Assembly (NCBI RefSeq): GCF_016097415.1
Contig: NZ_JAEHGE010000001.1
Span: 2,219,157-2,283,156 of the forward strand
Length of the DNA stretch: 64,000 nucleotides
Reading direction: 5' to 3'
Source of the DNA: a sulfur-oxidizing endosymbiont of Gigantopelta aegis
Lineage (GTDB): Bacteria > Pseudomonadota > Gammaproteobacteria > GRL18
In this document: positions 8,945-16,460 of the stretch, in pieces
How the letters are laid out: each line of letters opens with the position of its first letter
How positions within the stretch are numbered: the first letter of the stretch is position 1
Program-made: the position numbers and the translations under genes
The notes under the pieces: model-generated
Databases searched by the model: none
What the model was told of the DNA's origin: nothing
The model's input: only the letters and a program-made list of their open reading frames with translations

Positions 8945-9642
8945 TAGCCATTATTCTCTTTTTGCTTCTTAAGACGATCAAGAATGGATGAACCCGAACT
9001 CGCTGAGTCAACAATGCCGGCACTTTTCAAACGTGCCTGCAAGTCATCACCATTCTCTTCACTTTGCAATTCCATGGCTGCGGAGGCTTGATCTTCACGT
9101 TTTTGCTGACGTGCTTTGATGCGTTCAAGTGAATCCGTAGCACTGCTTAAAGCAGACGTCGAGCCAGAGAATTTTGCCGCCGCCATGGCATTGGCTTTTT
9201 GCACTTTCTCCGTGGTTTTAACGACGGACACTTCACGATCCATGGCCTGAATATTACGCTCAGTCTGAGAGATCATCTTCTTTAAGGTTGAGACCTTGGT
9301 TTCATAACCATCTAAGATGCCTTGCTGAATATTGAGCTCATGTTCAAATTCAGCAATCTTATTGGCGACTTCTAAGGCCAGGGCTTCATCACCCTTGTCC
9401 ATGGCTTGAATGGCATAAGTTTCATGCTCTTTCACCTTGGCAGTCAGTTCTTTAACCTTACGGGCAATGCCCATTTTTTCAGCCATAATGGCGGTTAAAT
9501 TGGTCTTGGCTTCACCAAGCGCTTTTTTAGAATCACGCAATTCCTGCTCCAGTATTCGTATCGATTGAGTGTCAACAATGGCTTCACCCACTTCCGTTGC
9601 ACCACCGCGTATGGCGGTAAATAATTTATTAAATATACCCAT
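8944..9642 (-). CDS. PspA/IM30 (YjfJ-like) ESCRT-III-family membrane protein
   Basis: 232 residues starting GIFNKLFTAIRGGATEVGEA, then long heptad-like helices (about residues 25-160) rich in Lys, Glu and Ala. This is the PspA/IM30 fold, which polymerises on stressed inner membranes to limit proton leakage. The N-terminal amphipathic helix a0 that binds membranes is present in short form. The C-terminal 50 residues (DDLQARLKSAGIVDSASSGS) are Ser-rich and match the YjfJ branch more than classical PspA. It lies 1 bp from the DUF2170 gene and overlaps DUF2491. No pspF or pspBC is visible nearby, so control differs from the E. coli psp operon. Confidence 0.85.
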   Translation of the reverse strand: MGIFNKLFTAIRGGATEVGEAIVDTQSIRILEQELRDSKKALGEAKTNLTAIMAEKMGIARKVKELTAKVKEHETYAIQAMDKGDEALALEVANKIAEFEHELNIQQGILDGYETKVSTLKKMISQTERNIQAMDREVSVVKTTEKVQKANAMAAAKFSGSTSALSSATDSLERIKARQQKREDQASAAMELQSEENGDDLQARLKSAGIVDSASSGSSILDRLKKQKENNG

Positions 9643-9643
9643 G

Positions 9644-10069
9644 TTATGCTGCCTCTGTTAAATAGTCTGATACAGCGTCAACGGCTTCAAGCACATTGTC
9701 GCTCAATAGTTCAATTTCATGTATTAATTCATCAATACTGGAGCGGGGCGATAAAGCGCCAAACATAATGTATTGATTACCAATTTTAGAAAATGCGGAT
9801 AATGGAATCGAGACATTCATCATCAACATGGCTTCGGCCATTTCACCGCGTTTGCTTTGGTCAACTTGTTCATCACCAAATAAATAGGTGATGCATAAGA
9901 TTTGCCCTTCATCGACGGTCATATAAATGGGGAATTCTTCGCGGTCTTCTACCTTGATACACGCGACAGCATTCTCACCATCAAACATTTCAACCGAAAG
10001 GCTGGCTCCATCCGATAATTGATGCTCAGTTAAACCCGTCATCAATTCTTCTAGTTTTACATTGCTCAT
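9644..10069 (-). CDS. yjfI: DUF2170 protein (YjfI-like)
   Basis: The start at 10069 (SNVKLEELMTGL) is chosen because a strong GGAGG lies six bases before it; an ATG-like codon 12 bases further upstream would bury that site. The 141-residue acidic protein matches the YjfI/DUF2170 family in length and in the segments SVEMFDGENAV and YLFGDEQVDQSKRGEMAEAML. The family is of unknown function and its gene is the usual partner of pspA-yjfK. The gene stop lies next to the pspA start. Upstream is a perfect hairpin that overlaps the speE stop codon, so its expression may be set separately from speDE. Confidence 0.75.
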   Translation of the reverse strand: MSNVKLEELMTGLTEHQLSDGASLSVEMFDGENAVACIKVEDREEFPIYMTVDEGQILCITYLFGDEQVDQSKRGEMAEAMLMMNVSIPLSAFSKIGNQYIMFGALSPRSSIDELIHEIELLSDNVLEAVDAVSDYLTEAA

Positions 10070-10094
10070 TGTTTCCTCCAATATTCAATATGTA

Positions 10095-10125
10095 GACATA
10101 ATATGTCGCTGAGACATATTATGTC
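10095..10125. promoter_or_regulatory. perfect inverted repeat between speE and the yjfI-like gene
   Basis: GACATAATATGTC (10095-10107) and GACATATTATGTC (10113-10125) are exact complements separated by five bases. In RNA of the minus-strand operon this is a 13-bp stem with a GCTGA loop that covers the speE stop codon. There is no U-run after it, so it is not a standard terminator. It could stabilise or process the mRNA between speDE and the yjfIJK part, or be a dimeric operator; each half is itself nearly palindromic, as expected for protein binding. Confidence 0.6.
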
Positions 10126-11854
10126 AAGGCTTTTCGATTAAATAAATTCCCTGCTGCTTTTCCCAGTCCATTTGATGGTATTGGTAAGCCGCCTGGTTGT
10201 TGATTCTATTCACTTTTATGTTCTCTAATGAGGCAAAAAAATGTTTGTTAAACTCAAAGGCTGCGAGTATGACGCCCAGCGTTGACCAGCCATCATCCAC
10301 TTCAATTTGAGTTTTATTACTGATACGCGCCTTGGCTGATAGGCCATTTTTTGTGGCGATGGTCCAGCCCCATTCACCAAAGCTCGGCACGTTATGGTGA
10401 TATTGCTCCACGTGCTTAAAGCCCGCAAAATGCACGGTTTTACCAATGGATAAAAACGTATTCTTCGCATGATAGGGCGAGGTAGACTGCACCACCATAG
10501 CACCATCACCCGCTAATAAGCTATGCAACTTGGCATAAAAACGTGCGGAATATAATTTATTGAGATCCGGATGGCTGGGATCGGGCAAATCAACAATAAT
10601 GACATCGTACAAGCGGGCTTGTTCAATTAATTCATCCACTTTAATAAACGCATCACCAAAGTGCGTTTGCACCCGGGGATCACTAAAGGCATGCTCGTTC
10701 AATTCCAATAAGGGCTGATTAATGATCTTGCCATTTTTACGTTGCGGATGGGTGAAAAAATCAATAATGCTGGCATCAATGTCCACTAAATCCACTGATT
10801 TGGGTTGCCAGCGCAAGACATCACGTAGCGCCAGACCATCACCCCCACCAATAATGAGCACCTTATCGTGCTTGGCAGCGGCATGCATGACTGGTGCGAC
10901 CAACATAGCGTGATAAATTTGCTCATCATTACTGGCAAATTGTGAACGACCATTAATAAACAGCGACAGGATTTTAGGCTTGGCCGGATCCATAATGCGT
11001 TCGGTAATCGTCACATGCTGGTGCTGGGTGTTATAACTGAAAATCACCTTGTCCTTGTACAGCAAATCCTCCATAGCATTGTCCCAATCCGTACCATTGA
11101 AGGCAATCAAGGCAATGACCGCACCGACCAACAAATGCACTGAGACCACCAAAAATCCAAAACGAATCCGCTGGCGATAGACGACATAAAAAATTAGCCC
11201 GACAATCAAATTGACACTGGCGGTGATCACGGCGGCATCGGTGGGGGCAATACTGAGTAAAAACATCACCCATAGTGCCGCACCAATACCAGCACCGATA
11301 TAGTCAGCGCCATACACTGAGCCCGTATTGTGTTCTACATGCTCACCATAGATGGTTTCGCGAATACTGGCAATCAGGGGGATCTCCATACCAATAAGAA
11401 AACCCAGAATCGCCCCCATCACATAAGGCATGGCGGCAGCAATTTTATGTGCCCAGCTCACCATGCCACCACGGGGAATCAAGTCAGGGGGCAGGGCAAA
11501 GGTTTCCATCAGAATTTGTGGCAATAAATTCGCCAATGCAGTGGTGCCAGCCAGAAACAACACCGAACTTGCCCCTAAAAAGGCAATCGACACTTCCAGC
11601 CAGACAAAGGCATTAAAATAGGACTTAAAAATACGCGCAGCAAATGCGCCCAGCCCCATCGACACAATCATGACACCGATCATAGCAAAAATAACTTGCT
11701 CGACAGCGCCTAAAATACGTCCGGCATAATGCGAGAGCAGGTATTCATAAATGAGACCACAACCCGCTAGGATGCCCATAATGGCAAATAACACAAAGTC
11801 ATGACGGCGCAATAACTGGGCGCGGGCTTGCTTATCCTTATCCTTAACTGCCAT
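10124..11854 (-). CDS. speE: membrane-anchored polyamine aminopropyltransferase (long SpeE)
   Basis: About 576 residues. The first 235 form six or seven membrane helices with GCGLIYEYLLSHYAGR and GFLIGMEIPLI, typical of the membrane domain fused to some spermidine synthases. The C-terminal part has the aminopropyltransferase core: LIIGGGDGLALRDVLRW, then VDLVDIDASI and VIIVDLPDPSHP, which bind decarboxylated S-adenosylmethionine and the amine. It makes spermidine-type polyamines at the inner membrane. I start at the ATG at 11854 (AVKDKDKQ), which overlaps the speD stop by 11 bases; a GTG 12 bases upstream is possible. It pairs with speD, which supplies its substrate. The membrane fusion beside pspA and a K+ channel suggests a membrane-localised polyamine function. 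Confidence 0.9.
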   Translation of the reverse strand: MAVKDKDKQARAQLLRRHDFVLFAIMGILAGCGLIYEYLLSHYAGRILGAVEQVIFAMIGVMIVSMGLGAFAARIFKSYFNAFVWLEVSIAFLGASSVLFLAGTTALANLLPQILMETFALPPDLIPRGGMVSWAHKIAAAMPYVMGAILGFLIGMEIPLIASIRETIYGEHVEHNTGSVYGADYIGAGIGAALWVMFLLSIAPTDAAVITASVNLIVGLIFYVVYRQRIRFGFLVVSVHLLVGAVIALIAFNGTDWDNAMEDLLYKDKVIFSYNTQHQHVTITERIMDPAKPKILSLFINGRSQFASNDEQIYHAMLVAPVMHAAAKHDKVLIIGGGDGLALRDVLRWQPKSVDLVDIDASIIDFFTHPQRKNGKIINQPLLELNEHAFSDPRVQTHFGDAFIKVDELIEQARLYDVIIVDLPDPSHPDLNKLYSARFYAKLHSLLAGDGAMVVQSTSPYHAKNTFLSIGKTVHFAGFKHVEQYHHNVPSFGEWGWTIATKNGLSAKARISNKTQIEVDDGWSTLGVILAAFEFNKHFFASLENIKVNRINNQAAYQYHQMDWEKQQGIYLIEKP

Positions 11855-12209
11855 CGTTATGACCACGCAATAACTCTTTGATAGTGACTTTTTCGGGTGA
11901 AAATGCGTGTTTTAGCACTTCGATACCGTTTTCCGGCTGGGCATCACCACACATGAAAATATCAAATGCCGCATAAGCACGTTCTGGCCAAGTATGCACA
12001 CTGATATGTGATTCCGCTAAAATTGCCACCCCGGAAATCCCTCCGGTATCAGAAAACTGATGACAATGGATGTGTAATAAACTGGCATTACAAGCAACAA
12101 CACAGGCCTCAAGGGTATTCTTGATATGTTGCACATCATCAAGCTGAGTCGCCCCCCAGAGATCGATCAGTAGATGCGTCCCTGAATACTCAACACCGTC
12201 TTTGATCAC
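11844..12209 (-). CDS. speD: S-adenosylmethionine decarboxylase proenzyme (short type)
   Basis: 121 residues with GTHLLIDLWGA at the start and ILAESHISVHTWPE in the middle. The Ser of ESHIS is the autocleavage site that becomes the pyruvoyl group, and HTWPE and DIFMCGD complete the active site. It decarboxylates S-adenosylmethionine for the aminopropyltransferase coded directly downstream. The annotated start is a GTG at 12209 with no convincing ribosome-binding site. The frame stays open upstream, where translation gives TKDHFVIKDGVEY as in homologues. The next in-frame candidate is a rare ATT at 12257, preceded by AAGGGCGAGG, so the true N-terminus may be longer. Confidence 0.9.
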   Translation of the reverse strand: MIKDGVEYSGTHLLIDLWGATQLDDVQHIKNTLEACVVACNASLLHIHCHQFSDTGGISGVAILAESHISVHTWPERAYAAFDIFMCGDAQPENGIEVLKHAFSPEKVTIKELLRGHNDGS

Positions 12210-12277
12210 AAAGTGGTCTTTGGTTGATCTTGGAGTATTTTGCTTGCTGATAGTAATATGCCTCGCCCTTATATAGT

Positions 12278-12307
12278 TGCCCCAACTTTAATAGTAAAGT
12301 TGAGGCA
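12278..12307. promoter_or_regulatory. inverted repeat between divergent speD and aas
   Basis: TGCCCCAACTTTA and TAAAGTTGAGGCA form a near-perfect stem around ATAG. It lies in the intergenic region from which speD (minus) and the aas-like gene (plus) are transcribed away from each other. It has no following T-run in either direction, so an operator or 5' leader hairpin is more likely than a terminator. Nothing else recognisable is in this stretch. Confidence 0.4.
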
Positions 12308-12424
12308 TAGAATCATAAAATTCAATGGCATAAATGTCCACAATAATATTATCTCGGTATTAGGAGTGTGTTGGCGTTCATAGCATTATTAGTTTATTCT
12401 ATTCGTTCACTAATGGAGGGATAC

Positions 12425-13755
12425 ATGGTACTGATCAAGCAAATTGTGCGTTTTATTTTAGTCATCCTATTTCGCGTAGAAGTAGAAGGCATCGAAAATT
12501 ATTATCTGGCTGGCAAACGAGTGATGATCATTGCCAATCACACCTCATTCTTAGATGCCGTCCTGTTATCCATTTTCCTCCCCGACCGAATCACCTTCGC
12601 AATTAACACCGAAATAGCAAAAAAATGGTGGGTCAGCCCCTTTGGCAAAATAGTACGCCTATTCCCTATGGATCCCGTTAATCCATTATCCATCAAAGCC
12701 TTCATTAAAGATCTCGAACAAGACAAACGCGCCGTTATTTTTCCTGAAGGTCGTATCACGGTCACTGGCACCTTGATGAAAATCTATGATGGCCCAGGTC
12801 TCATCGCGCTAAAATCAGGTGCTATGATCTTACCCATCCGCATTGATGGCGCACAATATTCAATTTTTTCACGCCTAAAAGGCATCGAACGTCGGCAATT
12901 ATTTCCAAAAATAAAACTCACGCTCTTAGCACCACAAAAAATTGAACTGGATGATGAGATTGCCGGACGCGATCGCCGTGCCGCAGCAGGCAAGATCCTG
13001 AAAAAAATCATGACCGATATGATTTACTCTACCAGTAATAATCACCTGACCATTATGGACAAGCTATTACAAGCCAGAGCTATTCATGGTGCGGGTCAGG
13101 TAGTGTTAGAAGATGTAGAGCGTCAGCCACTGAATTATCGCAAACTACTACTCAAGAGCAGTGTACTATCACGCCTAATGGCCAGACAAACCCAAGAAAA
13201 AGACGTGGTGGGTTTATTGCTACCCAATACCAATGCCACGGTGCTGAGTTTCTTTGCCTTGCAAAGCATAGGCCGAGTGCCCGCCATGCTAAATTATACC
13301 GCAGGCTATAAAGGCTTATTATCTGCCTTAGAAACCGCGCAAATAAAAACCGTTTATACCTCAAAACGCTTTATTGAACTAGCAAAAATGGATGATCTTA
13401 TTGCACTGCTTAACGAGCAAGTGAACATCATCTATCTGGAAGATCTCAAACAAATGATCACGGGACAAGATAAAGCCTATGGCATTGCCTGTAGTCTCTT
13501 GCCAAAAATCATCTATGCCCAACAATGGCATTCTGTGCAACCGGATGATCCAGCCGTGGTATTATTTACTTCAGGCTCAGAAGGTGTACCCAAAGGTGTG
13601 GTGTTATCCCACAAGAACATTCTCAGCAATATGATCCAACTGGGCACAAAAATCGACTTCAATAAAAATGATGTGATTTTAAATGCCTTACCCTTATTTC
13701 ATTCTTTTGGCCTGAGCACAGCGACTTTAGTTTCCGTGTTAAATGGCATGAAAGT
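12425..13755 (+). pseudogene. aas: aas-like acyltransferase/acyl-ACP synthetase, 5' part, split by an IS
   Basis: The ATG at 12425 is chosen because GGAGGG lies just before it; an in-frame GTG at 12368 would add 19 residues. Residues about 30-215 are a PlsC-type lysophospholipid acyltransferase (NHTSFLD, the HX4D motif, and FPEGR). After that comes an AMP-binding adenylation domain with the P-loop-like LFTSGSEGVPKGVVLSHKN. The pair re-acylates 2-acylglycerophosphoethanolamine and activates fatty acids. The reading frame runs to NGMKV and is then interrupted by IS DNA at 13756. The remaining part resumes at 15004 in the same frame: joining ATGAAAGT to CTTTTTATATCC gives MKVFLYP. The gene is broken but its sequence is otherwise intact, which suggests a recent insertion. 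Confidence 0.9.
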
Positions 13756-13763
13756 TAATGTGG

Positions 13764-13874
13764 GTAAAACGTCTGAAAAAAGAATTGGCAAAAGTGATTC
13801 AGGAGCGTGATTTATTAAAAAGGCCACAGCGTACTTTGCAAGGGAAACTTTGTGAAGTACGCATGGATAACTGA
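13764..13874 (+). pseudogene. truncated IS3 OrfA (last 36 codons)
   Basis: The frame starting at GTAAAACG reads [20 protein letters not shown] and ends at the TGA at 13872-13874. It is the leucine-rich C-terminal helix of OrfA, identical in sequence to the end of the intact orfA of the second copy. Its start and helix-turn-helix are removed by the deletion, so no OrfA protein and no OrfAB fusion can be made from this copy. Confidence 0.85.
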
Positions 13875-14715
13875 TCAGGCTAAAGATTACCCGGTAACGA
13901 TTCTGTGCCGTTTTATGGATGTTTCCCGTAGTTGCTATTATGATTGGGTTAGCTCTCCTAAAACGGATAGAGAGAAAGAAAATGAAGCGCTTACTGAGCA
14001 GCTAAAAAACTGTTTGAAGACAGTCGCAAGACTTATGGAACCCGTCGTCTTAAAAAGAAAACTGGCTGAAAAAGGCGTTCATATAAGCCGCCGGAGAATT
14101 GGTCGATTAATGAAAAAAGCCGGTTTGTTTTGTAAAACGAAGAGACGCTTTAAAGCGACGACTAATTCCAAGCATAATAAGCGTATATCTCCAAATTTAC
14201 TGGAAAGAGAGTTTACTGTCTCTCAACCTGATCGCTACTATGTGGGTGATATTACCTATATTGCCACCAAGGAAGGCTGGTTATATTTAGCGGTTGTCAT
14301 TGACTTATTCTCTAGGCAAATTGTTGGCTGGTCGATGGATGAGCGAATGAAAGCCAAGCTAGTCAATGATGCTTTACTGATGGCCATATGGAAGCGTAAA
14401 CCAATGGATGGATTGCTTTGGCATACTGACCGAGGTAGCCAATATGCCTCTGATAGTCATAGAAAAATATTGTCGGATCATAACATAATTCAGTCTATGA
14501 GCCGCAAAGGAAATTGCTGGGACAATGCTGTATCAGAGAGCTTCTTTCATAGTTTGAAAACTGAATTGACGCACCATTGTCGATTCAAAACCAGAGTAGA
14601 AGCAAAGCAGGCAATATTTGAATATATTGAGGTATTTTATAATCGGGAGCGACTTCATTCGGCTAATGATTATTTGTCACCAGTCGATTATGAAATACAG
14701 CAGGAAATAGCTTAA
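13852..14715 (+). CDS. IS3-family transposase OrfB, copy 1 (full-length frame)
   Basis: 287 residues from a GTG. The N-terminal part matches the HTH_21-type segment, and the integrase core holds the DDE triad: D in VGDITYI, D in [10 protein letters not shown] and E in DNAVSESFF. It would carry out cut-and-join chemistry only as part of an OrfAB fusion, which this copy cannot make. Residues around 50-70 ([14 protein letters not shown]) look wrong for the family. The usual segment, [17 protein letters not shown], is present in another frame between the A-runs at 14004-14009 and 14058-14061. Both copies share this, so their common ancestor already had the compensated double shift and may already have been impaired. 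Confidence 0.85.
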   Translation: MKYAWITDQAKDYPVTILCRFMDVSRSCYYDWVSSPKTDREKENEALTEQLKNCLKTVARLMEPVVLKRKLAEKGVHISRRRIGRLMKKAGLFCKTKRRFKATTNSKHNKRISPNLLEREFTVSQPDRYYVGDITYIATKEGWLYLAVVIDLFSRQIVGWSMDERMKAKLVNDALLMAIWKRKPMDGLLWHTDRGSQYASDSHRKILSDHNIIQSMSRKGNCWDNAVSESFFHSLKTELTHHCRFKTRVEAKQAIFEYIEVFYNRERLHSANDYLSPVDYEIQQEIA

Positions 14716-15003
14716 ATCGATTGATTGAAGAGGGGTAAAAGGCGACATAAATGCCGCCCATTACCGACGGCCATCGGCTCCTCAGCCTGTGCCGTGAAGA
14801 TATTGTAACAGGATCATTACCGTTGTGAAAATACCTTGGGTGAATGGAACGGCTCTATCGTTCCAGAGGGCAAAGCCCTTTCTCTTCATCTGTTTAAAGT
14901 TAACATGAGAAACTAAAATGATAGGAAATACAAAATGACAAAAATCACTTGAAACAGCCAAAAAAATATTTAGAAAACTGTCCGGAAAAGTGTTGACACA
15001 TCA

Positions 15004-15832
15004 AGTCTTTTTATATCCCTCACCACTGCATTATCGCATCATTCCCGAAGTAGCTTATGACATTAATGCTACTATGTTATTTGGTACTAATACCTTCCTC
15101 AAAGGTTATGCAAAATTTGCCCATAGCTATGATTTTTTCAGTATCCGTTATGTCTGTGCCGGAGCAGAAGCGGTGCAAAAAGAAACTCGTGAACTTTATG
15201 CAGAGAAGTTTGGCTTACGAATTTTAGAAGGCTATGGTGCCACTGAAACCAGCCCGGTGATTTCTATTAATACTCCGATGGATTATAAAACCGGCACCGT
15301 AGGTACGATGCTACCGGGTATGGACTATCATTTAAAAGCAGTGCCGGGTATTGAAGAAGGCGGACAACTTTTTGTCAGTGGCCCTAATATTATGCGTGGC
15401 TATTTTCGCAGTGACAATCCCGGTGTGCTGGAACCGGCAGAATCAGAATTCGGCCCAGGTTGGTATGACACGGGTGATATTGTTGATATTGATGATGATG
15501 GCTTTGTGACGATCAAGGGGCGGGTCAAGCGCTTTGCCAAAATTGGTGGTGAGATGGTGTCGCTGTCGATGGTGGAAGAAATGGTGGCGCAGTGCTGGCC
15601 GGATGAAATGCATGGTGCGGTGAGTTTGCCGGATAGTGCAAAAGGAGAGAAGATTATCTTGTTGACGACGCGTGAGGGTGCGCTGAGGAAGGAGCTTTCT
15701 GCTTGGGCTAAGAAGAGTAAGATTGGGGAGTTGAATGTGCCTAAGACGATTATTGTGGTTAAGAAGTTGCCGTTGTTGGGGACGGGGAAGATTGATTATC
15801 AGGGCTTGAAGGAAGTGGCGGAGTTGGGGTAA
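15004..15832 (+). pseudogene. aas: aas-like gene, 3' part of the IS-split gene
   Basis: This continues the adenylation domain: FLYPSPLHYRIIPE, then LEGYGATETSPV (A5 motif), WYDTGDIVDIDDDGF (A7/A8) and the catalytic lysine region GTGKIDYQGLKE near the C-terminus. It is in frame with the upstream part once the IS and one AGT are removed. The apparent start at 14990 is only the IS end read through. The last 200 bases use strikingly many G-ending codons compared with the rest, a local compositional oddity. A 12-bp AT-only hairpin follows the stop. Confidence 0.9.
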
Positions 15833-15865
15833 TATAATTTTTTAGTTTTAGAGTAAAAAATTATA
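15833..15865. terminator. possible AT-rich hairpin after aas
   Basis: TATAATTTTTTA (15833-15844) and TAAAAAATTATA (15854-15865) are perfect complements around a 9-base loop, starting at the aas stop. The stem has no G or C, so it would be a weak terminator; runs of T and A flank both arms. It may equally be incidental AT-rich sequence. Confidence 0.3.
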
Positions 15866-15914
15866 GTTATGAAATTCTTAAACAAAATCTAGTCAATAAC
15901 TTGTTAGGCTAGCA

Positions 15915-16184
15915 ATGTTCACCATTAAAATTATGAATGAAACTCAGGTAAGTTATACCATTAAATATCAAGGTAAATTTTATATTATTGAAAATGTTCC
16001 TGCTCGTATATGTCAAGAGACAGGTGAGGAGTATTTTTCTCCAGAAACAGTAGAGCATATTCAAAAATTTATTAAAGGCCATAAAACACCTGATAGAACA
16101 ATCACTAATGATCCAGGCCACCCATCGATTGAAATTTCAAACTATGGCTGTCCGAATTTCAAACTATGGCTGTCCGCAAATTAG
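15915..16184 (+). CDS. YgiT/MqsA-like antitoxin fragment without zinc cysteines
   Basis: The central segment KFYIIENVPARICQETGEEYFSPETVEHI is the characteristic core of YgiT-type (MqsA N-terminal domain) antitoxins, normally paired with small RNase toxins. Here the first CxxC is absent and the second site reads CQETG, so zinc binding is probably lost, as in one subgroup of these proteins. The C-terminus has been altered by a 22-bp tandem duplication (16133-16176). Without it the frame would end GCPQISKK. No helix-turn-helix DNA-binding domain follows. There is no toxin gene immediately upstream, so this is probably an orphan or decaying pair member. Confidence 0.55.
   Translation: MFTIKIMNETQVSYTIKYQGKFYIIENVPARICQETGEEYFSPETVEHIQKFIKGHKTPDRTITNDPGHPSIEISNYGCPNFKLWLSAN
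16133..16176. repeat. 22-bp exact tandem duplication
   Basis: The 22-base unit starting AATTTCAAACTATGGC occupies 16133-16154 and is repeated without change at 16155-16176. It contains the ATG of the next small gene, so that gene has two identical candidate starts, and it changes the reading frame at the end of the antitoxin-like gene. Exact identity suggests a recent duplication. Confidence 0.95.
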
Positions 16185-16351
16185 TAAAAAATGAGGCCAA
16201 TGATGATGTCCTTGTGTACCTCAAAGATGGTCGCTTTGCCTGTGTGCATTTAGTCTGGCATGGTCATATTGATCAACAACCCAGTTTATACCCTTCATGT
16301 GAAATACTTTTAGGGCTTGAAGCCTTGCAAAAATTCATAAATGCCACTTAG
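16166..16351 (+). CDS. small protein of unknown function following the antitoxin-like gene
   Basis: 61 residues, AVRKLVKNEANDDVLVYLKDG then RFACVHLVWHGHID. The pattern of a short strand-rich domain with VYLKDGRFACVHLVW recalls small conserved hypothetical proteins found near toxin-antitoxin and accessory genes, but I cannot name the family. It overlaps the preceding gene by 19 bases, and its ATG lies in the second copy of the 22-bp duplication. Could be the partner of the upstream antitoxin-like protein; this is positional inference. Confidence 0.5.
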   Translation: MAVRKLVKNEANDDVLVYLKDGRFACVHLVWHGHIDQQPSLYPSCEILLGLEALQKFINAT

Positions 16352-16460
16352 CTGAGTGGTGTTTGTGGGAAATTCATTTTCAATTCAGTTTGGTTTAAGT
16401 TTGAATTCATCCTTATCTGTTATGCTTTATAAACAAAATAATTAAACAGAGAGTAAAACA

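Larger units (their letters stand above)
13756..15003 (+). mobile_element. IS3-family element, copy 1, with internal 268-bp deletion
   Basis: The target duplication is AGT (13753-13755 and 15004-15006). The left end keeps only the first eight bases of the terminal repeat, TAATGTGG, then jumps to GTAAAACG inside orfA. Compared with the full copy at 46455-47972, 268 bases are missing, covering most of the left inverted repeat and most of orfA. The right end (TGACACATCA) is intact. Two other length differences exist between copies: one extra A in the orfB run at about 14110-14115, and three fewer bases near 14765. Since its left end is lost, this copy should not transpose. The 270 bases after orfB hold only the IS tail, with no gene seen. 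Confidence 0.92.

Noticed and set aside
15915-16351. A functional toxin-antitoxin module
   Set aside because: The antitoxin-like protein lacks its zinc cysteines and DNA-binding domain, and the partner is not a recognisable toxin; kept as two weak gene calls instead.
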